Positions 20,380 to 32,219 of a stretch of DNA of 64,000 nt are shown in pieces (the stretch's first letter is position 1; every line of letters starts with the position of its first letter). The notes beneath the pieces are model-generated. The model saw only the letters and a program-made list of their open reading frames with translations. It was not told the DNA's origin and searched no databases. The DNA is taken from positions 5,734,601 to 5,798,600 of the forward strand of contig OY987237.1 in NCBI GenBank assembly GCA_963920705.1. The letters run 5' to 3'. This stretch comes from Odiellus spinosus. Its lineage: Eukaryota; Arthropoda; Arachnida; Opiliones; Phalangiidae. A program made the position numbers and the translations under genes.

Positions 20380-23300
20380 GGTGAGATTTTGAAATGTCTT
20401 AGAAAATGGACTCTGAGACAGACGTACAATAAATTGATTTAGTTATAAAAGTTGGCGGGAAATTTAAATGATGCTGCAGAATTTAAAGGAGTCTAGAAAG
20501 GATACGGATATAAGAACAAAATTGGACACACGCGCGATAGGACACAATATCGATGGGATATAATCTCGATGGGATGCAATCTTGATAGACCGTAATCTTC
20601 ATGTACATAATCTCAAGTGGAATCTTTATCGATAGTTCACAACCTCGAAAGGACATTTTGTTTCCTTTCCCTTCTTGTAATATTTTAGGTAAGGTTACGT
20701 TAGTTAATCACTCGAACTACGTCATCCCTCCAACTAGTTAAACACTTGCTCTAACCCATTCCTCTTATAATATTATAGGTAAGGTTACGTTAGTAGAGTG
20801 CAACAGTCTCAGTCTGATTTAGTTGCAGTCGACGCGAAGTCAGCCCCTTTTGAGTATTCGAACTTTCGGTACTATCATGTGTTCGACATAACGAACTTTC
20901 GGACTCGTCGTCCAATTCTTACAATGGGATGTAAATACGTTTTTCAGTTGGCCTATCGCCAGTAGGCCAAATCCGTTTTTTAAGGGAAGTCGACGTAGTT
21001 TTTCGAGAGATAAAAGTCATTTGCGCCTATGGATAGAACACATTCTCTCTCTGTCATTCATGCGTTCAATATCGTGTAAAAAAAAAAGTTGACGTCTCTA
21101 GCCTGCTGCAGAGGTGGAAGTTCCGTGGTGACGCCTAGAATGTCTTAGCCTTCAAGGATTAGGATAGGCCAAGTAGAGGACAAGTAGTGGATAGATGCCT
21201 GGGGCCATCATCCTGTACATCTCTTGGACAGCAGAGTAAAGGAAGACTTACGTTTCTTTAGGAACAGTGCGGAGGACTTGGCATAGTTTTTTGCAAATAT
21301 GTTCTTTAACGCGATGTTGTTTTTACGACTTCGTTTGCTTTTTTTTGCAGGGCTCTTTGAATTTATGAGAATTATACTTGTAATAATAAAGTTTAATGTT
21401 TATTCTGGTCTCGATCGTCTCGTTAATTCTCGAGTAGATATTTTAGTATCTTAGTGGATGTTCATGGTAATCACTTTTCGTTATCTTTAAGTTAGCAGAT
21501 TAAAACAACGCTAGTAAGGTCACGTCAGGCTAGTATATTTTATCATTCGAATTAGCCAATATCCCTTTAGCTAGTAATCCCTTGGTATCACCCTTCTCTC
21601 TTATAATTGACGAGTTCGGAATTGAAGCGAATCTTCCAGAGCCATGGCGCGATTGAGGTATAACATCGTTATGCCGCTTTCGTCGTTCTTATTCTAAACT
21701 AAGCGTAGTGGATGAATACATGGATGGAAACAAAGAAAGAGTCATCATATTATATGTAACGGCAAATTCGGACTTTATTTATATTTTCTTATATAACCTT
21801 TAAAATCTTTGACTCCTACCCTTTAATTCGTAAATACTTTTATTTGTAAACGGCAGAGACTCCGCCCCCCCCCAGAACAATTACAGTCGTAGGGTGTTTT
21901 TTCTTTTAGGTCTTCCGATACGCGTATCTAGCTAGCGCGAGGTCGGAGGTTAGAGTTGTAATGGTTCTTCTTGCACATGGACTTCTTTTTTTTTATAAAT
22001 CGGTCCCATGTGTACTCAATTTTAAGAAAACTTTAAATTCCTTTTAGTTGCCATGCCCGCGTATGCCGCGTCATGGTACCAATTATATATTTTCCTACTT
22101 ACTGGTATCCTGAGGTTGGACTGGAGACTTAAAAGCGAGAGGTCATAATTTTTAAATTGAGTTTAAATATACGGAGTAAGAAAAAGGCTTGATCGCCATG
22201 TACAAAATAAAATCTAACCGGGCAATCAGATGATTCGAAATCACGCGATGACGAGACGTCAGCGACCAGTATTCTGTATACATTTCAATCTTTAATTGTG
22301 CGCGTCAGTCCACCATTATTTGTGCGCGTCGTGTAACGCGTCCTCACAGGAAAACGAGTGAGTTCAAAGCTATTTTAAAAGGGTACCAATTAATTAGGTC
22401 AAAACTATTAATCTAATAGCCCATGAGGTGCACCATGGCAGACCAGTATTTATTAAGTGTTGTTAATAATTTTCATTAACCGGCAAATAAACTGAATGGT
22501 TTCATTTTAAATCTAAGTGAAAAATGAAAATTAAACGGTATAAACCATCAAAATGAAAACAACGGCTTAAGCGATGTTAATATTCATCTAAATCGAAAGC
22601 ACTTCTGAATTAAACTGTGTGAAATGAAATTTAAGAACTATAGTTTTATGCTGAGAGTATTGACGTGTTCGTTCTGCGGGAGCTCGAGGGAATATTTTTG
22701 AATATGGCAAAAACAAGAACTTAATCAATTTACTTTTAAAAAGATCGAATAACGTGCTGCGATCGAGATTAAAAAAGATGTCGCGTGCACCATAGGATAT
22801 TTAATCTTAAACCACAGTTATAGTGCCCCATAATTTAGAACAACAATAACCGATTATAAAGTTTGTACAATATAAAATAATCATATATATTAAATCATTT
22901 CAATTTAAACTTGTAAATTTGCAATTTTAATTCCTAACACTAAATTAAAAAAAAATGGGTTAATTGATTTACAAGTGTTTAATTTTTCCAAAAGCAAACA
23001 CAAATTATACAAAAACGTTGTTTTGCTTCGCACTTCAAAAAAGTGCATTTATAGGTAAGAATTTCAAACCCGTGAAGGGACAGAAATTATAAATTCACAG
23101 TGAAAGAAATATGAAAGTCACAGTCTAAGAAATCATAAAGCTATAATTATTATACAAAAACGTTGTTTTGCTTCGTACTTCAAAAATGTGCATTTAAAGG
23201 TTAGAATTTCAAACCCGTGAAGGGACAGAAATTATAAATTCACAGTGAAAGAAATATGAAAGTCACAGTCTAAGAAATCATAAAGCTATAATTATAATAA

Positions 23301-23694
23301 TTAATATGAATAAAAAATTTACAAAAAAATGACGTATAAATTCGGCCTATCGAAACTTTTAATTATGCAGAAATCATTCTGTTGTAGAATTCACTCTTGG
23401 TAAGGGTAACTAAAAGCCAACTATGCGTGGAAAGGTAGAATAGCATAATACCAAATAGTTCCTGCCCGCGTTATTAAAATGTTTAGTTGTTAGGATGGAT
23501 GGTTGCAGTTTTCAGTTAGTAAAAGGAAACATTCGCCTCTTTATAAAGTTTCTAATCATTAAATCTACATAAGTAAAAGTTTCGATAGGCCGAATTTATA
23601 CGTCATTTTTTTGTAAATTTTTTATTCATATTAATTATTATAATTATAGCTTTATGATTTCTTAGACTGTGACTTTCATATTTCTTTCACTGTG
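20380..23694 (+). repeat. Composite repeat unit C1
   Basis: Its first ~80 bp (TTAGAAAATGGACTCTGAGA) is a diverged relative of the pre-promoter part of A. It then contains two copies of TAGGTAAGGTTACGTTAG about 92 bp apart, a TATA-like GATAAAAG at about 21010 with TCATTC downstream, a TTTTTTTTGCAG splice-acceptor-like tract near 21345, and AATAAAG near 21387. No long frame. It ends inside a foldback element whose right arm is cut by A3. Near-identical to C2. Confidence 0.75.
23006..23694. mobile_element. Truncated foldback element (copy in C1)
   Basis: The left arm begins TATACAAAAACGTTGTTTTG and contains two tandem ~155-bp subrepeats. The loop and first ~120 bp of the right arm follow, then the sequence switches at CACTGTGAATT to the palindrome of A3. 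The missing part is present in the copy at 27387-28310. Confidence 0.8.
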
Positions 23695-23699
23695 AATTA

Positions 23700-24760
23700 A
23701 AAACAGGCCAGCTGGCCTGTTTTATTTATAGGTGTCTCAAAATTTCATTAGAAAAGTCTATGGAGATTTGTCTTATGAGGTGGAATTCTTTGTCATATTG
23801 ATAACTGAGATATTCTTCTTCTTCTTCTTCTTCTTCTTCTTCTTCTCCCGACCGCGAGTCCGTTTCATTGAGAGTTTGCATTCGAGAGAGAAAAATATGT
23901 TAGGATCATGGGGGTACTCTATATTTTTCTACGTTTTTCTGATGAATACTTCGACTGAGATAACAAAAGCTTTATAGATAACGTTGAAGCCCCGTGAAAG
24001 ACGGCGTTTCATTCAGAGTTTGCATTCGAGAGAGAGAGAAATGTTGGGGTGTTCTATATTTTTTATACTTTTCTGATGTTGAATACTACGACTGAGATAA
24101 CAAAAACTTTAGATAACGTTAAAGCGAAAGACGAAATAAGGAAACTATTTTTTTAGTCAAAGCGAAAGACGGAATAAGGAAACTATTTTTTTAGTCTCTA
24201 TATCTAAGAAACGCACGGAATGTTTTGTTGATAATGTTTTATTAACAAAATTAGAATGATGTACCGTAGGGTAGATAAACTAGGGTATTTCACATTAGCC
24301 TCAATGATATATAGAGATGAGATTTCCAAAATGTCTTAGAAAAATGGACTCTGAGACAGATTTAATTAATTCATTAGTTTATAAAAATCGGCGGTGGGAC
24401 ACCACTCCCCCAGTAGGCCACTCTTTGTTAGTGGGCCCGTTTTTTATCTTGCCTACTTTGGGTATAAAAGGCTAGGTATTCAGCGAAACAATATCATTTG
24501 ACTGCTTAATATCTCGACGTCAACTTGGAAGTATTGGTTAGTCATTACTTTGAACTCAAAGGTGGAAGGATAGCGTCTCATCTTCATTAACTGACTGGCG
24601 TGCCATGAAACACTCGTCCATCACATTGTCAGCAGTATCTACTTATCATCTGCATAAGTCATTCTATGAAGAAACCTGCCTGCTAGAAAACCGCGCTATG
24701 CGTCAAGACTTTGAGGAAGTGGGAACCCTGAGCAAGAACTTCTACATCGTCAGCCTGATC
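23700..24760 (+). repeat. Composite repeat unit A3, 3'-truncated
   Basis: Near-identical to A1/A2 from the palindrome (23700-23723) up to CAGCCTGATC inside the small ORF, where it is joined directly to the start of C2. Confidence 0.85.
24473..24509 (+). promoter_or_regulatory. Core promoter of unit A3
   Basis: TATAAAAG at 24473-24480, with the TCATTT initiator about 31 bp downstream, as in A1/A2. The promoter is intact although the gene behind it is cut. Confidence 0.45.
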
Positions 24761-24823
24761 GGTGAGATTTTGAAATGTCTTAGAAAATGGACTCTGAGAC
24801 AGACGTACAATAAATTGATTTAG
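24605..24823 (+). pseudogene. Truncated A-unit ORF fused to unit C
   Basis: The first 52 residues equal those of the A1/A2 ORF, up to IVSLI. At 24761 the frame crosses into C2 and runs for 20 unrelated residues (GEILKCLRKW...) to a stop. The native hydrophobic C-terminus and the AATAAA signal of A are lost. A chimaera made by duplication rather than a selected fusion. Confidence 0.5.
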
Positions 24824-27800
24824 TTATAAAAGTTGGCGGGAAATTTAAATGATGCTGCAGAATTTAAAGGAGTCTAGAAAGGATACGGATATAAGAACAA
24901 AATTGGACACACGCGCGATAGGACACAATATCGATGGGATATAATCTCGATGGGATGCAATCTTGATAGACCGTAATTTTCATGTACATAATCTCAAGTG
25001 GAATCTTTATCGATAGTTCACAACCTCGAAAGGACATTTTGTTTCCTTTCCCTTCTTGTAATATTTTAGGTAAGGTTACGTTAGTTAATCACTCGAACTA
25101 CGTCATCCCTCCAACTAGTTAAACACTTGCTCTAACCCATTCCTCTTATAATATTATAGGTAAGGTTACGTTAGTAGAGTGCAACAGTCTCAGTCTGATT
25201 TAGTTGCAGTCGACGCGAAGTCAGCCCCTTTTGAGTATTCGAACTTTCGGTACTATCATGTGTTCGACATAACGAACTTTCGGACTCGTCGTCCAATTCT
25301 TACAATGGGATGTAAATACGTTTTTGAGTTGGCCTATCGCCAGTAGGCCAAATCCGTTTTTTAAGGGAAGTCGACGTAGTTTTTCGAGAGATAAAAGTCA
25401 TTTGCGCCTATGGATAGAACACATTCTCTCTCTGTCATTCATGCGTTCAATATCGTGTAAAAAAAAAAGTTGACGTCTCTAGCCTGCTGCAGAGGTGGAA
25501 GTTCCGTGGTGACGCCTAGAATGTCTTAGCCTTCAAGGATTAGGATAGGCCAAGTAGAGGACAAGTAGTGGATAGATGCCTGGGGCCATCATCCTGTACA
25601 TCTCTTGGACAGCAGAGTAAAGGAAGACTTACGTTTCTTTAGGAACAGTGCGGAGGACTTGGCATAGTTTTTTGCAAATATGTTCTTTAACGCGATGTTG
25701 TTTTTACGACTTCGTTTGCTTTTTTTTTGCAGGGCTCTTTGAATTTATGAGAATTATACTTGTAATAATAAAGTTTAATGTTTATTCTGGTCTCGATCGT
25801 CTCGTTAATTCTCGAGTAGATATTTTAGTATCTTAGTGGATGTTCATGGTAATCACTTTTCGTTATCTTTAAGTTAGCAGATTAAAACAACGCTAGTAAG
25901 GTCACGTCAGGCTAGTATATTTTATCATTCGAATTAGCCAATATCCCTTTAGCTAGTAATCCCTTGGTATCACCCTTCTCTCTTATAATTGACGAGTTCG
26001 GAATTGAAGCGAATCTTCCAGAGCCATGGCGCGATTGAGGTATAACATCGTTATGCCGCTTTCGTCGTTCTTATTCTAAACTAAGCGTAGTGGATGAATA
26101 CATGGATGGAAACAAAGAAAGAGTCATCATATTATATGTAACGGCAAATTCGGACTTTATTTATATTTTCTTATATAACCTTTAAAATCTTTGACTCCTA
26201 CCCTTTAATTCGTAAATACTTTTATTTGTAAACGGCAGAGACTCCGCCCCCCCCAGAACAATTACAGTCGTAGGGTGTTTTTTCTTTTAGGTCTTCCGAT
26301 ACGCGTATCTAGCTAGCGCGAGGTCGGAGGTTAGAGTTGTAATGGTTCTTCTTGCACATGGACTTCTTTTTTTTTATAAATCGGTCCCATGTGTACTCAA
26401 TTTTAAGAAAACTTTAAATTCCTTTTAGTTGCCATGCCCGCGTATGCCGCGTCATGGTACCAATTATATATTTTCCTACTTACTGGTATCCTGAGTTTGG
26501 ACTGGAGACTTAAAAGCGAGAGGTCATAATTTTTAAATTGAGTTTAAATATACGGAGTAAGAAAAAGGCTTGATCGCCATGTACAAAATAAAATCTAACC
26601 GGGCAATCAGATGATTCGAAATCACGCGATGACGAGACGTCAGCGACCAGTATTCTGTATACATTTCAATCTTTAATTGTGCGCGTCAGTCCACCATTAT
26701 TTGTGCGCGTCGTGTAACGCGTCCTCACAGGAAAACGAGTGAGTTCAAAGCTATTTTAAAAGGGTACCAATTAATTAGGTCAAAACTATTAATCTAATAG
26801 CCCATGAGGTGCACCATGGCAGACTAGTATTTATTAAGTGTTGTTAATAATTTTCATTAACCGGCAAATAAACTGAATGGTTTCATTTTAAATCTAAGTG
26901 AAAAATGAAAATTAAACGGTATAAACCATCAAAATGAAAACAACGGCTTAAGCGATGTTAATATTCATCTAAATCGAAAGCACTTCTGAATTAAACTGTG
27001 TGAAATGAAATTTAAGAACTATAGTTTTATGCTGAGAGTATTGACGTGTTCGTTCTGCGGGAGCTCGAGGGAATATTTTTGAATATGGCAAAAACAAGAA
27101 CTTAATCAATTTACTTTTAAAAAGATCGAATAACGTGCTGCGATCGAGATTAAAAAAGATGTCGCGTGCACCATAGGATATTTAATCTTAAACCACAATT
27201 ATAGTGCCCCATAATTTAGAACAACAATAACCGATTATAAAGTTTGTACAATATAAAATAATCATATATATTAAATCATTTCAATTTAAACTTGTAAATT
27301 TGCAATTTTAATTCCTACCACTAAATTAAAAAAAAATGGGTTAATTGATTTACAAGTGTTTAATTTTTCCAAAAGCAAACACAAATTATACAAAAACGTT
27401 GTTTTGCTTCGCACTTCAAAAAAGTGCATTTATAGGTAAGAATTTCAAACCCGTGAAGGGACAGAAATTATAAATTCACAGTGAAAGAAATATGAAAGTC
27501 ACAGTCTAAGAAATCATAAAGCTATAATTATTATACAAAAACGTTGTTTTGCTTCGTACTTCAAAAATGTGCATTTAAAGGTTAGAATTTCAAACCCGTG
27601 AAGGGACAGAAATTATAAATTCACAGTGAAAGAAATATGAAAGTCACAGTCTAAGAAATCATAAAGCTATAGTTATAATAATTAATATGAATAAAAAATT
27701 TACAAAAAAATGACGTATAAATTCGGCCTATCGAAACTTTTAATTATGCAGAAATCATTCTGTTGTAGAATTCACTCTTGGTAAGGGTAACTAAAAGCCA

Positions 27801-28078
27801 ACTATGCGTGGAAAGGTAGAATAGCATAATACCAAATAGTTCCTGCCCGCGTTTTTAAAATGTTTAGTTGTTAGGATGGATGGTTGCAGTTTTCAGTTAG
27901 TAAAAGGAAACATTCGCCTCTTTATAAAGTTTCTAATCATTAAATCTACATAAGTAAAAGTTTCGATAGGCCGAATTTATACGTCATTTTTTTGTAAATT
28001 TTTTATTCATATTAATTATTATAACTATAGCTTTATGATTTCTTAGACTGTGACTTTCATATTTCTTTCACTGTGAAT
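24761..28078 (+). repeat. Composite repeat unit C2 (duplicate of C1)
   Basis: Matches C1 with a 4,381-bp offset; only scattered differences were noticed (for example GAGTTGGCC for CAGTTGGCC and CCTACCACTA for CCTAACACTA). Unlike C1 it runs on into a complete foldback element, so it is closer to the ancestral arrangement. Confidence 0.8.
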
Positions 28079-28310
28079 TTATAATTTCTGTCCCTTCACG
28101 GGTTTGAAATTCTAACCTTTAAATGCACATTTTTGAAGTACGAAGCAAAACAACGTTTTTGTATAATAATTATAGCTTTATGATTTCTTAGACTGTGACT
28201 TTCATATTTCTTTCACTGTGAATTTATAATTTCTGTCCCTTCACGGGTTTGAAATTCTTACCTATAAATGCACTTTTTTGAAGTGCGAAGCAAAACAACG
28301 TTTTTGTATA
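27387..28310. mobile_element. Complete foldback element with ~350-bp tandem-repeat arms
   Basis: Arms of about 350 bp (27387-27739 and 27958-28310) are near-perfect reverse complements from TATACAAAAACGTTGTTTTG inward to TCGATAGGCCGAATTT. Each arm contains two ~155-bp subrepeats that differ at a few sites (GCACTTC versus GTACTTC), and the differences are mirrored in the other arm. The loop is about 220 bp. No transposase. The architecture is that of FB/Galileo-like foldback transposons, but family membership cannot be shown by eye. The outer TATA could be a duplicated target. Confidence 0.85.
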
Positions 28311-30350
28311 TCTTCAGTTATTTGATTTAATTGGTCTGTTTTTAAAGCTCTTATAAAGGTATATCTAAATATATATATTATTAAACCCTAGATTTGTATA
28401 ATATGACATGAAAACTCGTGGAATTAGAGATATTTTACGTCTAACCCGCATCCCTGCCGGGTAGGACTATAGGAAAAATTATTTTCAGTTCAAGAAATCC
28501 GAGGTTTCTCGCAAGAAACACGGAAGAAAGCTTTAGAAACTCCATCGCGTTTTAACTCCCGAATATGGAAAGAATTTCTCTACCAACGGAATGCAAAAAT
28601 AAGAATATAGTTAAAGGGGGCAAAATGGCAGAGGATATTGTTATTTCATCTTGAATTTACAATATGTCGAAGTCCTGACTCTTGAGCTCAGAATAAGCCA
28701 TCCCAAATTGTTGAGTATACCTTAAACCATCTTGCAAATTCTGTTCTTGAAATTCATTTCGAGTCTTAAAATGTTTTTTTTTTTCGGACATAGAAAGTTA
28801 TAAAAGTCACGCAGCTATACCCCCGGGCCATGTAGTCACCCTTTAAGGAGAGTGAAAAAGATAAGTGAAGTACTTCCTTGATGATCTTGTCCAAACCCTT
28901 TATACCACTGACAATTTTTTCTTTGGTTAAAAAATTAGTATTAGAAATAATAATTTCTTCCACTGAATTAGAGGTAATATATTTTCTTGAAAGATAAAAC
29001 GAGAAACAAAAAGACAGGCTCCTGTTTGAAATAATTCTTGTTATTCTTACTTTTTTTGGGAATAATGATTAGTAATTTATTATTTTTTCTCTAATATTTG
29101 GAAGATCGTTGAGCATTTCCAAGTTTAATTATTGTGTATAATTATTATTATTTTCGAGCTTCTTGGGAAGAATTAATAGTATTTTCGCGCTTCTTACTTC
29201 TGGGGAAGAATTCTTGGTATTTTCACAGTTTTTAGGAGGAAAAAATTATTTCGTAATATTTTTAATCTTCTTGGAACTTTTAATGTTTCAAAATCCTTAA
29301 AATAATCCTATTTTCATATTTTTACTCTTCTTGAGAAGAATTTTAAGCGTGTATTGATGCAACCAGACTCATTAATTGTTTTTAATTAATAACTCGTTAG
29401 CAAAACGTATTACACCGTAATTAGAGTTTAAATAATACATGAAAATTGAATTTATTATGATTTTTATCCCCCCTTTAAAATCCCTTTGGTTGCGACCTAA
29501 AAACTTGACATTTGTTTGGAAAAAATCTCGCATAGTAATCCAGTGTTTTTACTACGGATTTTGTCTATTCGGAAACTGAACAGAAATATAGATTAAAAAC
29601 GCAGGACCCGGAAACTAAATTTCTTTGTATTTGAAAGAGAAATTACACGATATACAAGACAATTTTGTTTTAGCTTCTTTGAACTTTGTGAACGATAAAA
29701 AATATAAACGAAATTCTAAATATATTAATCGACGTCGCGTATCAGAAAATTCTCCGCGCCAATGCGTAAATCAACATTACTTTAATATTCAGAATTGAAT
29801 TATCATTATCTTACGATTATAATAATTTATTACAATGTATCGTATAAAATGAAACAAAAATATACAGCACTTTATCCGCGTATTCGAGTGAGGGAGGATT
29901 TCCGGGACGTTCTCATGCTTTAATCATGAATCTGTTGACGTCAACCGTTTCCGTATCCTCCCATCTTTATCTTTGCTTTCTTGTTTTGCGGCAATTGATT
30001 TCTTATTTTTGAATCCCTGACCGAAAGGGGCCAAACATAAGCTTAGTTACCCTAAAGTCAGATATAGTTTTCACCAAGGAATATAATATTATTGTCATTT
30101 GCTCTTCGAGTTGATAACACGCTCAAAGCTCTCGCTCTAGCATAAAGTTAACTGATATAAATGATAGCCCAATAAAGGTGGATTAACAGGGTTGGCAACA
30201 ACTAGCCAGAATGAATTTATGAATTTGAACCTCTGTATTTTTGCTTTCAAATATTCGTTATCCTTTACTAACTAATCTCAATCTCGTTGTTTGTTGAAAT
30301 ATATTTCTTGGAAAATGTTTTGAAAAGCAATATTAATTGAAATAATAAAA
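28311..30350. other. Spacer without recognisable gene
   Basis: Two kilobases, A+T-rich. Between 29140 and 29340 the words CTTCTTGGGAAGAATT and variants recur loosely. A 65-codon minus-strand frame at 28766-28963 has no recognisable feature. Confidence 0.4.
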
Positions 30351-30715
30351 TTGACATGAGCCACTCGTTAAAGACTATTCCGCCACTGATAGAAGTCGAG
30401 GAAAATCTCAAAAAAGACCCCTATCTTAAAATGGTCGTAACTTTTTTAAACAATCCCCTAGGCATAAACCGATAGCACATTAAGAAAGTAGACATCCCGT
30501 ACATTAATTTAAAATTATAAAATTGACATGAGCCACTCGTTAAAGGTTATTCCGCCACTGATAGAAGTCGAGGAAAATCTCAAAAAAGACCCCAATCTTA
30601 AAATGGTCGTAACTTTTTTAAACAATCCCCTAGGCATAAACCGATATCACCTTAAGAAAGTAGACATCCCGTACATTAATTTAAAATTATAAAATTGACA
30701 TGAGCCACTCGTTAA
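30351..30715. repeat. Left-edge diverged satellite monomers (172 bp)
   Basis: Two monomers spaced 172 bp apart, starting TTGACATGAGCCACTCGTTA, followed by the start of a third. They share the CTAGGCATAAACCGAT and GAAAGTAGACAT words with the core monomers but differ widely elsewhere. The same subtype reappears at the right edge. Confidence 0.85.
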
Positions 30716-32219
30716 ATCAAAATTACAAATATGAGCCCTATATTAAAATGCAAAAAGCCATAACTTTTCTTTGCAACCACCTAGGCATAAACTGATTGCA
30801 CCATTAGAAAGTAGACATTCCGTATATTATTTTAAGATCATAAAATATTGCTTCGCCATTCATAGAAGTTGTTTCGCCACTCATAAAAGTTGTTTCGCCA
30901 CTCGATACAAATCGAGCAAAATTCCAAATATGAGCCCTATATTAAAATGCAAATAGCCATAACTTTTCTTTGCAACCACCTAGGCATAAACCGATTGCAC
31001 CATTAGAAAGTAGACATTCCGTATATTATTTTAAGATCTTAAAATATTGCTTCGCCACTCATAAAAGTTGTTTCGGCACTCGATACAAATCGAGCAAAAT
31101 TCCAAATATGAGCCCTATATTAAAATGCAAAAAGCCATAACTTTTCTTTACAACCACCTAGACATAAAGCGATTGCACCATTAGAAAGTAGACATTCCGT
31201 ATATTATTTTAAGATCATAAAATATTGCTTCGCCACTCATAGAAATTGTTTCGCCACTCGATACAAATCGAGCAAAATTCCAAATATGAGCTATATATTA
31301 AAATGCAAAAAGCCATAACTTTTCTTTGCAACCACCTAGGCATAAACCGATTGCACCATTAGAAAGTAGACATTCCGTATATTATTTTAAGATCATAAAA
31401 TATTGCTTCGCCACTCATAAAAGTTGTTTCGCCACTCGATACAAATCGAGCAAAATTCCAAATATGAGCCCTATATTAAAATTCAAAAAGCCATAACTTT
31501 TTTTTGCAACCACCTAGGCATAAACCGATTGCACCATTAGAAAGTAGACAATCCGTATATTATTTTAAGATCATAAAATATTGCTTCGCCACTCATAGAA
31601 GTTGTTTCGCCACTCGATACAAATCGAGCAAAATTCCAAATATGAGCTATATATTAAAATGCAAAAAGCCATAACTTTTCTTTGCAACCACCTAGGCATA
31701 AACCGATTGCACCATTAGAAAGTAGACATTCCGTATATTATTTTAAGATCATAAAATATTGCTTCGCCACTCATAAAAGTTGTTTCGCCACTCGATACAA
31801 ATCGAGCAAAATTCCAAATATGAGCTCTGTATTAAAATGCAAAAAGCCTTAACATTTCTTAGCAACCACCTAGGCATAAACCGATTGCACCATTAGAAAG
31901 TAGACATTCCGTATATTATTTTAAGATCATAAAATATTGCTTCGCCACTAATAAAAGTTGTTTCGCCACTCGATACAAATCGAGCAAAATTCCAAATATG
32001 AGCCCTATATTAAAATGAAAAAAAGCCATAACTTTTCTTTGCAACCTCCTAGGCATAAACCGATGGCACCATTAGAAAGTAGACATTCCGTATATTATTT
32101 TAAGATCATAAAATATTGCTTCGCCACTCTTAAAAGTTGTTTCGCCACTCGATACAAATCGAGCAAAATTCCAAATATGAGCCCTATATTAAAATGAAAA
32201 AAGCCATAACTTTTCTTTG

